Part shown: positions 1-8,909 of the stretch, in pieces
How the letters are laid out: every line of letters begins with the position of its first letter
Position numbering within the stretch: position 1 is the stretch's first letter
From: Chlorobiota bacterium
GTDB taxonomy: Bacteria > Bacteroidota > Bacteroidia > Bacteroidales > JAADGE01
NCBI GenBank assembly: GCA_013152535.1
Contig: JAADGE010000089.1
Coordinates: 1 to 64,000 of the forward strand
Direction: 5' to 3'
DNA: 64,000 nucleotides
Notes under the pieces: generated by a model
The model's input: only the letters and a program-made list of their open reading frames with translations
Databases searched by the model: none
Told to the model about the DNA's origin: nothing
Program-made: the position numbers and the translations under genes

Positions 1-524
1 GAAATAACAGACCAATCAATTCCCAAAAATTTAACGGCAGTATTTCCGGTATCGGGTTTGTTAATTTGTCGATAACCGACCGTTGTATTCGGAAAAAAAT
101 GTCCGTCAAAAAGTAACAAATTAGTATAAACAGAATCTAATGTAAAAAAAAGTTTCGTTTCAACAGTATCAGTATTTATAATTTCAAAATAATTTATGTC
201 GTATAGATTCTCTCCGGAATAATAACTGCCGGATATAAGCCAAGTGTCGTTGTCCTGATAAACCAAGTGTTTTTCAGAAATTGTATGTAATAAATTTTTA
301 TATAATTGCAAAGAATCGTTCAATAGATATGTCCACGAAAGTGTTGTATTAAATGCATGTGCATAAAATCCTGTTTCATTGCCGGGTGTTGTAAAATAAG
401 AAAAATCAATTGTTAAATTTTTTTCGGGCGGCAAAAGCGGAGCAGTTTTTTCGGGTTGTTTACATCCGAAAGAAACAAGAAATATTATTCCGAATAAAAA
501 AAGTATTTGAATAGGATTTTTCAT
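1..524 (-). CDS. Putative lipoprotein, C-terminus cut by window edge
   Basis: A minus-strand frame opens with ATG at 524-522 and stays open to the left edge, so about 174 residues of the N-terminal part are visible and the stop codon is missing. The start reads MKNPIQILFLFG, then a hydrophobic stretch ending in SFGC, a good lipobox, so the protein is probably exported and lipid-anchored. The mature part is rich in Asp, Thr, Tyr and Phe, as expected of a beta-rich secreted protein. I recognise no family. It is divergent from the small coiled-coil gene that begins at 643, and the space between them is very AT-rich. Confidence 0.75.
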   Translation of the reverse strand, partial: MKNPIQILFLFGIIFLVSFGCKQPEKTAPLLPPEKNLTIDFSYFTTPGNETGFYAHAFNTTLSWTYLLNDSLQLYKNLLHTISEKHLVYQDNDTWLISGSYYSGENLYDINYFEIINTDTVETKLFFTLDSVYTNLLLFDGHFFPNTTVGYRQINKPDTGNTAVKFLGIDWSVI

Positions 525-642
525 ATTATCGGTAAAACTACTAAAAATTCATTTAAAAATTACTTTTAACTGCACATTAACTTGATTTGCATTTGTATTT
601 TTCGTATTTTTGAGAGAAATTTAAAAAAATAAATTTATAACT

Positions 643-1017
643 ATGGAACCAAAAGAATTTTTTATAAAAGAAGCAGGAATAATTTCTAAGGAGTTAGAAA
701 CCAAAATTGAAAAATCGAAACTGTATGCCGAAAAAAGACGCAAAGAACTTGAGGCTGAGATTAAAAAAATGGAAGAAAAGAAGGTTAATTTTGATGCCGA
801 TCTCGAAAAGTTAAAAGAAGTGTCGGATGATAAGTTTGAAAGCGAGATGAATGCTTTTAAAGAAAAATATCAAACCGATAATATTATTGATACCTTAGAT
901 AAAAAATTTACTGAATTTGCCGAAAAAACTAAAGGATTTTTAAGTAATATGGGCGATAAAGTTTCCGATTTTTATCATAAACAAGTTGATAAAAAAGATA
1001 AACCTGAGAATCTTTAA
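643..1017 (+). CDS. Small charged coiled-coil protein, unknown function
   Basis: This 124-residue protein has no signal peptide or membrane segment. Residues 10-80 are almost entirely Lys/Glu-rich heptad-like sequence, predicting a long coiled coil. The C-terminal third contains a short amphipathic stretch (FAEKTKGFLSNMGDKVSDF) like those in YtxH-type or apolipoprotein-like helical proteins, but I cannot assign a family. It has its own strong terminator directly downstream, so it is probably monocistronic. The open frame, ordinary codon use and terminator support a real gene. The function is unknown. Confidence 0.7.
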   Translation: MEPKEFFIKEAGIISKELETKIEKSKLYAEKRRKELEAEIKKMEEKKVNFDADLEKLKEVSDDKFESEMNAFKEKYQTDNIIDTLDKKFTEFAEKTKGFLSNMGDKVSDFYHKQVDKKDKPENL

Positions 1018-1034
1018 AAGGCTGAAAATTCATG

Positions 1035-1067
1035 AAAAACGGTTTGAAATATTTCGAGCCGTTTTTT
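1035..1067. terminator. Bidirectional stem-loop terminator
   Basis: AAAAACGG (1035-1042) pairs with CCGTTTTT (1059-1066). The inner bases continue the stem through two G-T wobbles to GAAAT/ATTTC. T-runs flank it on both strands. It sits between the convergent coiled-coil gene and xth and can serve both. Confidence 0.8.
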
Positions 1068-1113
1068 ACTTCTGAGTTTGCTTAAATTTAATGTTTCGGG
1101 AAACTTAGATTCT

Positions 1114-1881
1114 TTAAAAGTCAGCTTCGAGAACTACCGGACAGTGGTCAGAATGTTTGACATCGGGAAGTATGGACGCTCCCTTTATTTTCAGCTCAAA
1201 TTCTTTGCTTACCATGTGGTAATCAATACGCCATCCTTTGTTATTGTTGCGGGCATTTGCTCTGTAACTCCACCAGCTGTAATTGTGCGGTTCTTCATTA
1301 AATTTTCGAAAACTGTCGATAAATCCGTTATCAATAAAAGATTGAAACCATTCGCGTTCTTCGGGTAAAAAGCCGGATGTTTTTTGTTGTTTCTCGGGGT
1401 TATGAATATCAATCCAAAGTCGGCAAATGTTATAATCCCCGGAAATAATTAAATTAGGTCGTGTTTTTCGTAATTCTTTTATGTAGTTTTGAAAATCTGA
1501 AAGCCATTGTATTTTAAATGCTTGTCTTAAATCGCCGCTTGAGCCGGACGGATGATATACGCTTATTACCGAAACATCACCGTAATCAGCTCGTATAAAT
1601 CTGCCTTCATTATCGTATTTTTCAATTCCCATGCCGTATTCAATATGGTCGGGTTTTATTTTTGTTAGAATTCCGACTCCGCTGTACCCCTTTTTTTGAG
1701 CCGAAAACCAATACGATTCGTATCCTGATGACTTAAATAATTCAGAATCAATCTGCTCGGGTTGTGCTTTGGTTTCCTGAATACAAACAATATCCGGATT
1801 TTCATCGGTCAGCCATTCGGCAAAACCTTTTTTAAGTGCAGCTCTGATACCGTTTACATTATAAGAAATAATTTTTCTCAT
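1114..1881 (-). CDS. xth: Exodeoxyribonuclease III (AP endonuclease)
   Basis: At 255 residues this is the normal length of the Xth/ExoA family. It cleaves DNA 5' of abasic sites and degrades DNA 3' to 5' in base-excision repair. The family motifs are present in order: the N-terminal SYNVNGIRAA, the metal-binding Glu in IQETKAQ, the GDYNI motif carrying the catalytic Asp, and the C-terminal SDHCPVV with the catalytic Asp-His pair. It lies 1 bp downstream of rimM on the same strand, so it may be the last gene of an rpsP-rimM-xth unit ending at the shared terminator near 1050. Several other open frames overlap it on both strands; none has a family signature. Confidence 0.95.
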   Translation of the reverse strand: MRKIISYNVNGIRAALKKGFAEWLTDENPDIVCIQETKAQPEQIDSELFKSSGYESYWFSAQKKGYSGVGILTKIKPDHIEYGMGIEKYDNEGRFIRADYGDVSVISVYHPSGSSGDLRQAFKIQWLSDFQNYIKELRKTRPNLIISGDYNICRLWIDIHNPEKQQKTSGFLPEEREWFQSFIDNGFIDSFRKFNEEPHNYSWWSYRANARNNNKGWRIDYHMVSKEFELKIKGASILPDVKHSDHCPVVLEADF

Positions 1882-1882
1882 A

Positions 1883-2413
1883 TTATTCGTTTAGGTCAAT
1901 TAATCCGTCGGGTAAGTCAAAGATAATAACTTTTTTTTTATAGTTTATTTCTTTGAGAAATTGCTCATTTAACGGAATAAGAATTTCTGTATTATTTTCG
2001 GAATAAACGGTAATTACAGGATTTGAAGGAATATTAATATATTCTCCGGATTTTCCGATAAGTTGTTCACGATTATAAACAGTAAAACCTTCGGGAATTG
2101 ACGTTTCTTGATTCTTTGTTTCAGGTAAAATATTTTTTTCTTCTGTTAAAACAGGAAGATTTATCAATTTATTAATTTCCTTGTCAGAATCAATATTTTC
2201 TAATTTTACGAGTAATCCGCTTTTTTTATATGATTTCGGCGGATATGAAAAGAAAAACGGAACTTTATTTCCGTCAATAATCAGGAAAATAAGTTCCGTT
2301 AAATTTAATTGTTCAAAGTTAACTGAAAGTTTGATGACTGCCTCACCTTTATATCCGTGAGTTCTTATAATTTCACCGATTGTAACTAAATTAAGTTCTG
2401 AAATCGGTTTCAT
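1883..2413 (-). CDS. rimM: Ribosome maturation factor RimM
   Basis: This 176-residue protein assists late 30S subunit assembly by binding ribosomal protein S19 and the 16S rRNA head domain. The N-terminal RimM domain shows the typical GEIIRTHGYKGEAVIK opening, and the C-terminal part is a PRC-barrel domain ending in IIFDLPDGLIDLNE, a close match to the usual DLPEGLLDLN tail. It follows rpsP by 4 bp, the conserved bacterial order, so the two are presumably cotranscribed from the promoter upstream of rpsP. Confidence 0.95.
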   Translation of the reverse strand: MKPISELNLVTIGEIIRTHGYKGEAVIKLSVNFEQLNLTELIFLIIDGNKVPFFFSYPPKSYKKSGLLVKLENIDSDKEINKLINLPVLTEEKNILPETKNQETSIPEGFTVYNREQLIGKSGEYINIPSNPVITVYSENNTEILIPLNEQFLKEINYKKKVIIFDLPDGLIDLNE

Positions 2414-2417
2414 AAAA

Positions 2418-3077
2418 TTAGTCTTCTTTTTTCTCTTCAGTTTCTTCTTTTGTTTCAGTAACTTCTTGAGTTTCTGTTTTTGCTTTTACATCTTCTGTTT
2501 TCGTTTCAACTTCTTTTGTTTCCGCTTTAACTTCCTCAACTACATCTTTTTCAACAGCAGTTTCTTCAGCCGCAGCTTCACTATCCGGTTCTTCTGCTTG
2601 CTCAACTTCTTCCGTTACCGGAGTTCGTTTTGCAGCAATTTCTTCGGCTCTCGCTTTATTGATTTCTTCTTCAATTTTTAAGCGAGTTTCTCTTTCAGCT
2701 TTTGTTTCAGCTTTCAGTTTGTCTGCTTTGGCTTGAATCTTTTGTTCTTTGTCTTTCAACCAAGAACTGAATTTGCTTTCTGCTTCTTCTTCAGTCAAAG
2801 CACCTTTGGTAACTCCTTTTAAAAGATGGTTTTTATACATAACCCCTTTATATGAAAGGATTGCTCGACAAGTATCCGTAGGAACGGCTCCGTTTTGAAG
2901 CCAGCCTAAAGCTTTGTCGAAATTCAGATCAATAGAGGCAGGATCGGTATTCGGATTATACGAACCGATTCTCTCAATGTACCTACCGTCACGCGGTGCC
3001 CTGCTGTCTGCAGCAACAATGTAGTAGAACGCCCTTCTTTTGCGGCCGTGTCTTGCTAGTCTGATCTTTACAGGCAT
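2418..3077 (-). CDS. rpsP: 30S ribosomal protein S16 with long acidic/basic tail
   Basis: The first ~80 residues are a standard S16 ([20 protein letters not shown], then [17 protein letters not shown]). The protein then continues to 219 residues, more than twice the usual bacterial length of 80-90. After about residue 115 the tail is low-complexity, dominated by Lys, Glu, Thr, Val and Ala. Extended S16 tails are common in Bacteroidota, so I read this as a lineage feature and not a fusion. It is the first gene of the rpsP-rimM unit, with a consensus promoter about 30 bp upstream of its start. Confidence 0.96.
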   Translation of the reverse strand: MPVKIRLARHGRKRRAFYYIVAADSRAPRDGRYIERIGSYNPNTDPASIDLNFDKALGWLQNGAVPTDTCRAILSYKGVMYKNHLLKGVTKGALTEEEAESKFSSWLKDKEQKIQAKADKLKAETKAERETRLKIEEEINKARAEEIAAKRTPVTEEVEQAEEPDSEAAAEETAVEKDVVEEVKAETKEVETKTEDVKAKTETQEVTETKEETEEKKED

Positions 3078-3108
3078 ATTATTATTTATTTTAGTTAAAA
3101 AATGACTG

Positions 3109-3139
3109 CAAAGGTAAAGTTTTATTTTTTACCGACAAA
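3109..3139 (-). promoter_or_regulatory. Bacteroidota consensus promoter of rpsP
   Basis: Read on the minus strand, TTTG (3139-3136) is followed after exactly 19 bp by TACCTTTG (3116-3109). This matches the TTTG-N19-TAnnTTTG form recognised by the phylum's primary sigma factor. The rpsP start codon is about 30 bp downstream. Confidence 0.75.
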
Positions 3140-3315
3140 TGTTTTCCTTCAAATTTACGAGCACAGATTCAAGCGTAAAATACAAGAATTATTATGCTAA
3201 TATCGATCAAACACTTTCAGGAAAGTCAAAGTTAAGTTTTTCTTTTGGTCTTTTGTTTATTTCGGGGTACTCAACCTCCGCATTGTTTGTTGTCTGAAAA
3301 AAGGATATAATTTTT

Positions 3316-4908
3316 TTATTGACAATGGATATCGGGATCTAACCTTATTGATTTGTATTTCATCATTTTAGGTGCATTGTCGGGTGAAATTGTCAGTGTA
3401 TCGGTAAAAATTATTTCTTTTCCTACAGATAAGGCAATTTTATATGTTTTTCCCCATTTTGCGATAAAAATAAATCGTTTATTTTTCGTATTCGGTTTAA
3501 TCTGATATTGTTCCCCGGTTTCGGTATCTTTTACCGTAATTTTAACATTGTTTGGGATTTCGGAACTGCATTTTGAGAAAACAGAACCAATCATAACGGT
3601 AATATCGGAGCGTTTAACAGAATCTAAAGTAATTAAAAATATGTCATTATCACTTGCATCCGGACTTCTTTGCGATGAATAATAGGCATGTTGTCCGTCG
3701 GCAGTGGGTGTGTAAAAAATATCGTCACCGACAGTATTTATCGGATAACCGATATTTTCAGCGGGAGTCCAAGTTCCGAATTCAGTTTTTGTTGATTTAA
3801 AAATATCGTAACCTCCGAGGTTTTCATGCCCTTTTGAACTGAAATATAATGTTTTACCGTCGGGATGTATGAATGGACCTTCTTCGTTGTATTTTGTATT
3901 AATGCCTTTGCCGAGATTTCGTGCCGGTCCCCACATTCCGTTTTTCATTTTTTCGGAAACATAAATATCTAAACCTCCGAAACCTCCCGGTCTGTCGCTT
4001 GTAAAATATAATTTTTTACCGTCGGCAGATATAGAAGCGTGAGTTTCTCTGTCTTCTGTATTGATATTCGGACCTAATTTTACGGGAGTATTCCATTCTC
4101 CGTTTTCAAATGTACTTTGATAAATGCTTCCGTAATCATCAGCTTTGTAAATAAATAAGGTTTGTCCGTCAACAGAAAGACCGCAAGATGCTTCATGATT
4201 TTTTGTATTAATTGTTTTAATGCTTTTTGCTTTAGTCCAATGTCCGTCAACTTTTTCACTTATAAAAATATCTTCATTGTAGTTTCCGTCTTCATCAATT
4301 TTATCATCCCAACCGTCAGGTCTTCTTGAAGTAAAAATTAAAATAGATTCATCCGCAGAAATAACCGGGCTGTGATCTTTGTATTCAGAATTTATACTGT
4401 CTCCGAGATTTGTTATTTTAAAGCTTATTTTATTTTCAAACAAGCGTTTACCGGATTCGCATTTGAAAATTTCGCGATTAATAACTGCCAAAATTTCGGG
4501 ATTTTTTTCAACAACAGAACGAAGATTTGCTAATTCTTGTAAAGCTGCAACAAAAAGATAGGCTGAACGATATGCTCTTGCTAATTGAAAAGAACTTTCG
4601 ACATAACGATTTAAAGTTGCCGGTTTATTAAATATATTTTTAGCCTTTTCAAAATATTCGATGGATTCTTTTTCTCTGCCTTTTGTATTTAACAGGGCAA
4701 AACCCATTTTGTAATTGAAGTCTCCGTCATTTGGATTGTCATATAAGAATCGCTGATAGAAATCAATACTTTCTGCAAAAATATTACCGTCAATAAATTC
4801 TTCGGTTAATTGAACTTCGTCTAATTTTTTTGATTGCATTATTTTACAACTGCCCAAAAATACAGCAAGAATTATTGTAATTCCGAAAATAATAATTATT
4901 TTTTTCAT
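3316..4908 (-). CDS. TPR / PD40 beta-propeller lipoprotein lacking an OmpA domain
   Basis: I start this at the ATG at 4908 because MKKIIIIFGITIILAVFLGSC is a clean lipoprotein signal with LGSC lipobox. The frame opens further upstream, but that would add 19 non-hydrophobic residues and overlap the neighbouring gene. About 530 residues: an N-terminal TPR-like helical region to ~160, then PD40/WD40-like blades (repeated ILIFTSRRPDG, LYFTSDRPGGFGG, LYFSSKGHENLGG), then a short carboxypeptidase-regulatory-like beta domain. Its architecture resembles the protein at 38445-40520 but without the C-terminal peptidoglycan-binding OmpA domain. It is 13 bp from the upstream secreted peptidase gene, so the two are probably cotranscribed. 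Presumably periplasmic, membrane-anchored; exact role unknown. Confidence 0.85.
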   Translation of the reverse strand: MKKIIIIFGITIILAVFLGSCKIMQSKKLDEVQLTEEFIDGNIFAESIDFYQRFLYDNPNDGDFNYKMGFALLNTKGREKESIEYFEKAKNIFNKPATLNRYVESSFQLARAYRSAYLFVAALQELANLRSVVEKNPEILAVINREIFKCESGKRLFENKISFKITNLGDSINSEYKDHSPVISADESILIFTSRRPDGWDDKIDEDGNYNEDIFISEKVDGHWTKAKSIKTINTKNHEASCGLSVDGQTLFIYKADDYGSIYQSTFENGEWNTPVKLGPNINTEDRETHASISADGKKLYFTSDRPGGFGGLDIYVSEKMKNGMWGPARNLGKGINTKYNEEGPFIHPDGKTLYFSSKGHENLGGYDIFKSTKTEFGTWTPAENIGYPINTVGDDIFYTPTADGQHAYYSSQRSPDASDNDIFLITLDSVKRSDITVMIGSVFSKCSSEIPNNVKITVKDTETGEQYQIKPNTKNKRFIFIAKWGKTYKIALSVGKEIIFTDTLTISPDNAPKMMKYKSIRLDPDIHCQ

Positions 4909-4921
4909 GCTTAAAATTATG

Positions 4922-6304
4922 TTACAAATCTTCCGAGAACATCGGATCCCACGGCGGTAACACAATTGGTTTTTGTTTCAGAATTTTCAGGGTTTGTTCG
5001 TTAATAAATTGTTTCAGAATAACGACACGGAACATATATTCATCAAACCATCTGTCGGTCATCGTCAGATACCCGTTATGTCCCGAGGATTTTCCCCAAC
5101 TGTTTTCAAGTAACCACTTTGTTATTTTTCCGCTTTGGTCAACATCGGCACCTACTAATGCCATACCGTGAGTTGAACCGCTTTCGTGAGATAAAATGCG
5201 TTCTTTTTTATTCATATCAAATTTAACGCCAAAAAGTGATTCGTAATCATAATTTTCTGTATCTAAGAGTCCTTCGTCTTTGTTTAGTTGTTTTCCCACA
5301 TCGCATGAAAAATACATGGCTTTATTGTTCTGTATGGATTTAAGAGCATATTTTTTTATTTCTTTTGCCGGCAGATTGATAAATGTCCAATTTTCACCTT
5401 CAATAACATTTCTGTCTTTCTGAATTTCATATAATTTATAATATTCTTTTGTAGGGTCATCCATTAACATAATATAATCGGAATAATCAATATTTCCGAG
5501 AGATGCTTTCATAAATGATTTTGGTGTATATTTTTTATATGGTGTAAGAATACCGTTTTTATCGGTATATCTCCATAAAAATTCCGTCGGCGGCTCTCCG
5601 AGGTTGATACAAAGCATTTTGTAAATATCTTTAAGTGAATTTAATTTTGCTTTTCGTAAAATATCATCAGTCCCTTTCATTAAACGGAGATGAAGTGCAT
5701 CGCCCCTTAATTTTCGTCTGATTAACTTAATCATTACTCGTGTATTTTCACTTGAATGGGTTTCGGGCATAACTTCTTTGGGAACTAATCCGTATTTATC
5801 AGCCAGATTTGTGAACGAACTCCAAACACCGCCGTCACCGACAACATTTTTAAACAACCATTCAACTTCCCGATTATCTGTTTTTAATTTTCTTGTTTCA
5901 ATAATACTTTCGAGAAATAAATTGGATTTTTCAAAAATATCCCAAAAATAAAGATAGTTTTCAGAATATTCAAACAAAGGTAATTTCAATGTTTGCATAG
6001 CTTTAGGGCGTATCACATTTAATGATGTGAACATCCAGCATCTTCCTGAAGATTTCTGATTGGTGATACCTTTTACCGAGACTTTATATTTGAATTCATG
6101 ATCAAATTTTCCGATGTTTTGTCTGTTTAGAGCCAAATTTTGGATTGTATTGTTTGAAACGGCATTTGTTACAGCTTTTAAATACGAATTATCTGATTGA
6201 TAAGCAGTTTTAATTTCTTTAATTTCTTTTTCATTTAAAGATTTTTGAGAAAAAGAAGAGAAAAAAGCTGAGAGAAAAACAGCGAGAATAATAAGTTGTT
6301 TCAT
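4922..6304 (-). CDS. Secreted C1-family aminopeptidase (bleomycin hydrolase-like)
   Basis: The protein has 460 residues with a signal peptide (MKQLIILAVFLSAFFSSFSQ). It belongs to papain-like family C1B. The catalytic Cys lies in SSGRCWMF (~residue 89), preceded by the oxyanion Gln in TNQKSSG; the catalytic His is in GSTHGMALVG and the Asn in LENSWGKSSGHNG. Classical PepC and bleomycin hydrolase are cytoplasmic, so a signal peptide implies a periplasmic or surface role in peptide processing. A TAnnTTTG -7 element is at 6338-6331 about 27 bp upstream. A second secreted paralogue lies at 58447-59646. The TPR/PD40 lipoprotein gene follows closely. Confidence 0.9.
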   Translation of the reverse strand: MKQLIILAVFLSAFFSSFSQKSLNEKEIKEIKTAYQSDNSYLKAVTNAVSNNTIQNLALNRQNIGKFDHEFKYKVSVKGITNQKSSGRCWMFTSLNVIRPKAMQTLKLPLFEYSENYLYFWDIFEKSNLFLESIIETRKLKTDNREVEWLFKNVVGDGGVWSSFTNLADKYGLVPKEVMPETHSSENTRVMIKLIRRKLRGDALHLRLMKGTDDILRKAKLNSLKDIYKMLCINLGEPPTEFLWRYTDKNGILTPYKKYTPKSFMKASLGNIDYSDYIMLMDDPTKEYYKLYEIQKDRNVIEGENWTFINLPAKEIKKYALKSIQNNKAMYFSCDVGKQLNKDEGLLDTENYDYESLFGVKFDMNKKERILSHESGSTHGMALVGADVDQSGKITKWLLENSWGKSSGHNGYLTMTDRWFDEYMFRVVILKQFINEQTLKILKQKPIVLPPWDPMFSEDL

Positions 6305-6330
6305 TTTATCAGTATTTTAAGTTTATTGAG

Positions 6331-6338
6331 CAAATGTA
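6331..6338 (-). promoter_or_regulatory. -7 element TACATTTG upstream of the C1 peptidase gene
   Basis: Minus-strand TACATTTG fits TAnnTTTG, 27 bp before the start codon. No good TTTG is found 19 bp further upstream, so the promoter call is tentative. Confidence 0.4.
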
Positions 6339-6390
6339 AGTAATTTATTGCGAGAGGATACATTTATCAATAAATTTTGTTACTTACATC

Positions 6391-8052
6391 TTAAAAATAC
6401 CGTATTTGTCTTTGTTTTCTTTGTTCAATTTGAATTTCTTTATTTTTCGGATATTTAATTTCAAATGACAGTGTTATTTTTTTTGTTTCGCTCGGTTTTA
6501 ATTTGAATTCCCATTTTAATTTTCCTGTTGTTTCATTCATAACTGCACCTGAAGTATTCAAAACTTTAACTTCAATTTCATCGGTTTGAGAAATCGGTAT
6601 TTGATCTAAAATTTGCAAATTAATATCGGTTTTTCTGTTGTTACGGGCAATTAATTCATAGGTCATTGTTTCTTTTCGTTTGGTTCCGATAATTTTAGAA
6701 CTGCTGTATGCTTTCAACTTTGTTCTGGTAACCAGAACTTTTCCGTCTCTTCCGAGAGAAAGATCTAAAGTATCTTTTACATTTCGTATATCAATAAATG
6801 ACTGACCGAGGTATGTTCCTGCATAATAGACATTTGCAGGTCCTTCAATAAGGTTTAAATCTTGCCAGCCGGTTATGCGAGCTAAAAGAAAAACATCTTT
6901 ATCTAATTTTGTAACGGCATAATCTTTATAGGTTGCGGGTAACTGATATTCATTTATATCAACAATATAAGGTTTATCGTCAGAAGGTATATCATAAGTT
7001 TTTTTAATGTTAAATTCTGCACTTAATTCAGGAACTTCTGCTTCGGCATAGGTATTTGAGAAAATATCATTTTCTTCTGATAATTGATTTTCCTGAACGA
7101 CGGAAGGTATATTACTTGATTGGATTTTCTTTTGTAAATAGCCTTCAGATTTGCTGTATTTTTTGTCGTAATTGTATGAATATGTTTTGTATTGCAGATA
7201 CCAAGGATTTAAAATGGGTTTTGTGATACTCAAATTAGGATCTGCCGTAGAAAGTTTAATTTTAATATTTTTCCAGTCAATATCGGAATTGTTATATACT
7301 TTTGCCCTATATTCCAGCGTAACAGGTTTATCAGTATCAATTGCTTTAATATCATAGGACGGAGACCAACCGGCATCGTCCAGCAAATATTTTAATGCTA
7401 TTTTACACGAAGTTGCAGTATTTGCGGAAACTAAAACACTTATTTCCGAGCGAGAATAATTTAAATTACTGTTTAATTGTGCTAATTGATTTTTTATTTT
7501 CTGAAATTTTGTATTCAGTTTTTTATTTTTCGTTTTCAGCTTACTTAGTTTGGTGTTAATTTCGGTAATTCTGGTTCGGTAAAAATCTGATGCTTGTTTC
7601 AGGTCTGTTATACTGACACCTTTGTCTTTCCCGCCTATGGAAATATTTGTCAGCAACATTTTCTTTTCAATATTATAGGCATCTGACTGATCCGAAACAG
7701 CTTGAATTTTATCAGAAATTAAACTTAAAGAATCTTTAAGCCGTTTTGTTCTCGGAGCATTGATTTCTTTTGCAAGAAAGTTTATTTTAGTTGTAATTCC
7801 AAGTAAATCAACATCTTTACTTGTTGTAATCCGAACACTTTTAGTTTTAATTTTCGGTGATAAATTTATAAAAACAAGACGCGTTTTTCCGGTTTTTAAA
7901 TTAAGTATTTTATTTCTTTGAATTTCGGCTCCCGAAAGATATACGGTAACAGAATTGATTTTGGTTTTTACTTTTTGTTCTTTTATTCCTTGTCCGAAGT
8001 CAGGAATAAGAAAAAAGACGGATAAAAAAATAATTAAAAAAAGATGTTTCAT
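6391..8052 (-). CDS. DUF4139 / MuiA-type (mucoidy inhibitor A) family protein
   Basis: This 553-residue protein has a signal peptide ending near DFGQG. The N-terminal DUF4140-like domain shows the typical VTVYLSGAEIQRNK, followed by a coiled coil (~110-200, rich in Lys, Leu, Asn) and a C-terminal DUF4139 beta-sandwich region with LKYLLDDAGWSPSYDIKA, LEYRAKVYNNSDIDWKN and the TYELIARNNRKTDINLQILDQIP stretch. Members are named from the Streptomyces/proteobacterial mucoidy inhibitor, but the biochemical activity is unknown. It appears monocistronic, divergent from recO. Confidence 0.88.
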   Translation of the reverse strand: MKHLFLIIFLSVFFLIPDFGQGIKEQKVKTKINSVTVYLSGAEIQRNKILNLKTGKTRLVFINLSPKIKTKSVRITTSKDVDLLGITTKINFLAKEINAPRTKRLKDSLSLISDKIQAVSDQSDAYNIEKKMLLTNISIGGKDKGVSITDLKQASDFYRTRITEINTKLSKLKTKNKKLNTKFQKIKNQLAQLNSNLNYSRSEISVLVSANTATSCKIALKYLLDDAGWSPSYDIKAIDTDKPVTLEYRAKVYNNSDIDWKNIKIKLSTADPNLSITKPILNPWYLQYKTYSYNYDKKYSKSEGYLQKKIQSSNIPSVVQENQLSEENDIFSNTYAEAEVPELSAEFNIKKTYDIPSDDKPYIVDINEYQLPATYKDYAVTKLDKDVFLLARITGWQDLNLIEGPANVYYAGTYLGQSFIDIRNVKDTLDLSLGRDGKVLVTRTKLKAYSSSKIIGTKRKETMTYELIARNNRKTDINLQILDQIPISQTDEIEVKVLNTSGAVMNETTGKLKWEFKLKPSETKKITLSFEIKYPKNKEIQIEQRKQRQIRYF

Positions 8053-8150
8053 AGAAAAAAATTAAGGTTTATATTTCTTAAAGATACAAAAAAACATGAA
8101 ATTTCATAAATTATGTAATAAAAAAAGGTTTTTCAGCAGGTTAATTGTTC

Positions 8151-8158
8151 TAACTTTG
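8151..8158 (+). promoter_or_regulatory. -7 element TAACTTTG upstream of recO
   Basis: TAACTTTG fits TAnnTTTG and lies 25 bp before the recO ATG. The -33 region has only a T-run (GGTTTTT) at about the right distance. Confidence 0.5.
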
Positions 8159-8182
8159 TTTTTTTAATATCTGAAATAAACT

Positions 8183-8908
8183 ATGATACATCAGACAAAA
8201 GGTATTTTGTTACATCGTTTTAAGTATTCTGATTCTAAATTGATACTTAAGATTCTCACAAGAGAATTCGGTTTGCAATCGTATCTTTTTTTTGTTTCTG
8301 TATCAGCAAAGAAAAAAAGTATATTAAATGTATTGCAACCGATGTATCTTTTAGATTTACAGGTTTATCATAAAAATAATACAGGATTACAGAAGATAAG
8401 AGAAATTTCGGCGGGCAAAGTATTAATAAATTTACCGTTCGATATTTATAAACAAACAATAAGCTTATTTCTTGCAGAATTTTTATTAAAAATGTTACAG
8501 GAAAATCAGACTGATAAAGAATTATTTGATTTTATTTATAATTCTGTGATTAGTTTGGATAATGAAACGGAAGATTTCAGAAATTTTCATGTTTTCTTTT
8601 TGTATCGACTTACCGAATTCTTAGGTGTTAAGCCGAAAAATAATTATTCCGATTCTAAAAAGATTTTTGATTTACAAAAAGCAAAATTTATTATCGGTCA
8701 ACCGAACCATCCTTATTTTTTAAATGAAAATAAAAGTCGTAAATTTTATGAATTGATAGAGTTAAATAATTTTAATCAGAAAGGTTTTAAATTAAGTAAT
8801 TTTGAACGAAAATTTTTACTTCGCAGTATGATTGATTTTTATAATTTACATTTAGAGCGTCCGGGAAAATTAAAATCATTAGAAATTTTAGCTAAAGTGT
8901 TTTCTTAA
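8183..8908 (+). CDS. recO: DNA repair protein RecO
   Basis: At 241 residues this matches RecO length. RecO anneals complementary strands and, with RecR, loads RecA onto SSB-coated DNA. The N-terminal OB fold is recognisable (KGILLHRFKYSDSKLILKILTREFGLQSYLF), followed by an all-helical region with SLFLAEFLLKMLQ and the C-terminal LRSMIDFYNLHLERPGKLKSLEIL, typical of Bacteroidota RecO. I do not see the zinc-binding cysteines found in some family members. It converges with the Na/Pi symporter gene with only one base between stop codons and no terminator in between, so some antisense read-through is likely. Confidence 0.93.
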   Translation: MIHQTKGILLHRFKYSDSKLILKILTREFGLQSYLFFVSVSAKKKSILNVLQPMYLLDLQVYHKNNTGLQKIREISAGKVLINLPFDIYKQTISLFLAEFLLKMLQENQTDKELFDFIYNSVISLDNETEDFRNFHVFFLYRLTEFLGVKPKNNYSDSKKIFDLQKAKFIIGQPNHPYFLNENKSRKFYELIELNNFNQKGFKLSNFERKFLLRSMIDFYNLHLERPGKLKSLEILAKVFS

Positions 8909-8909
8909 A

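Noticed and set aside
1078-1368. 96-codon open frame on the plus strand
   Set aside because: Overlaps xth on the opposite strand and begins within a region just past a terminator; no signature.
4909-4965. Upstream start of the TPR/PD40 lipoprotein at 4965
   Set aside because: Would overlap the peptidase gene and push the lipoprotein signal 19 residues inward; ATG at 4908 gives a proper signal peptide.
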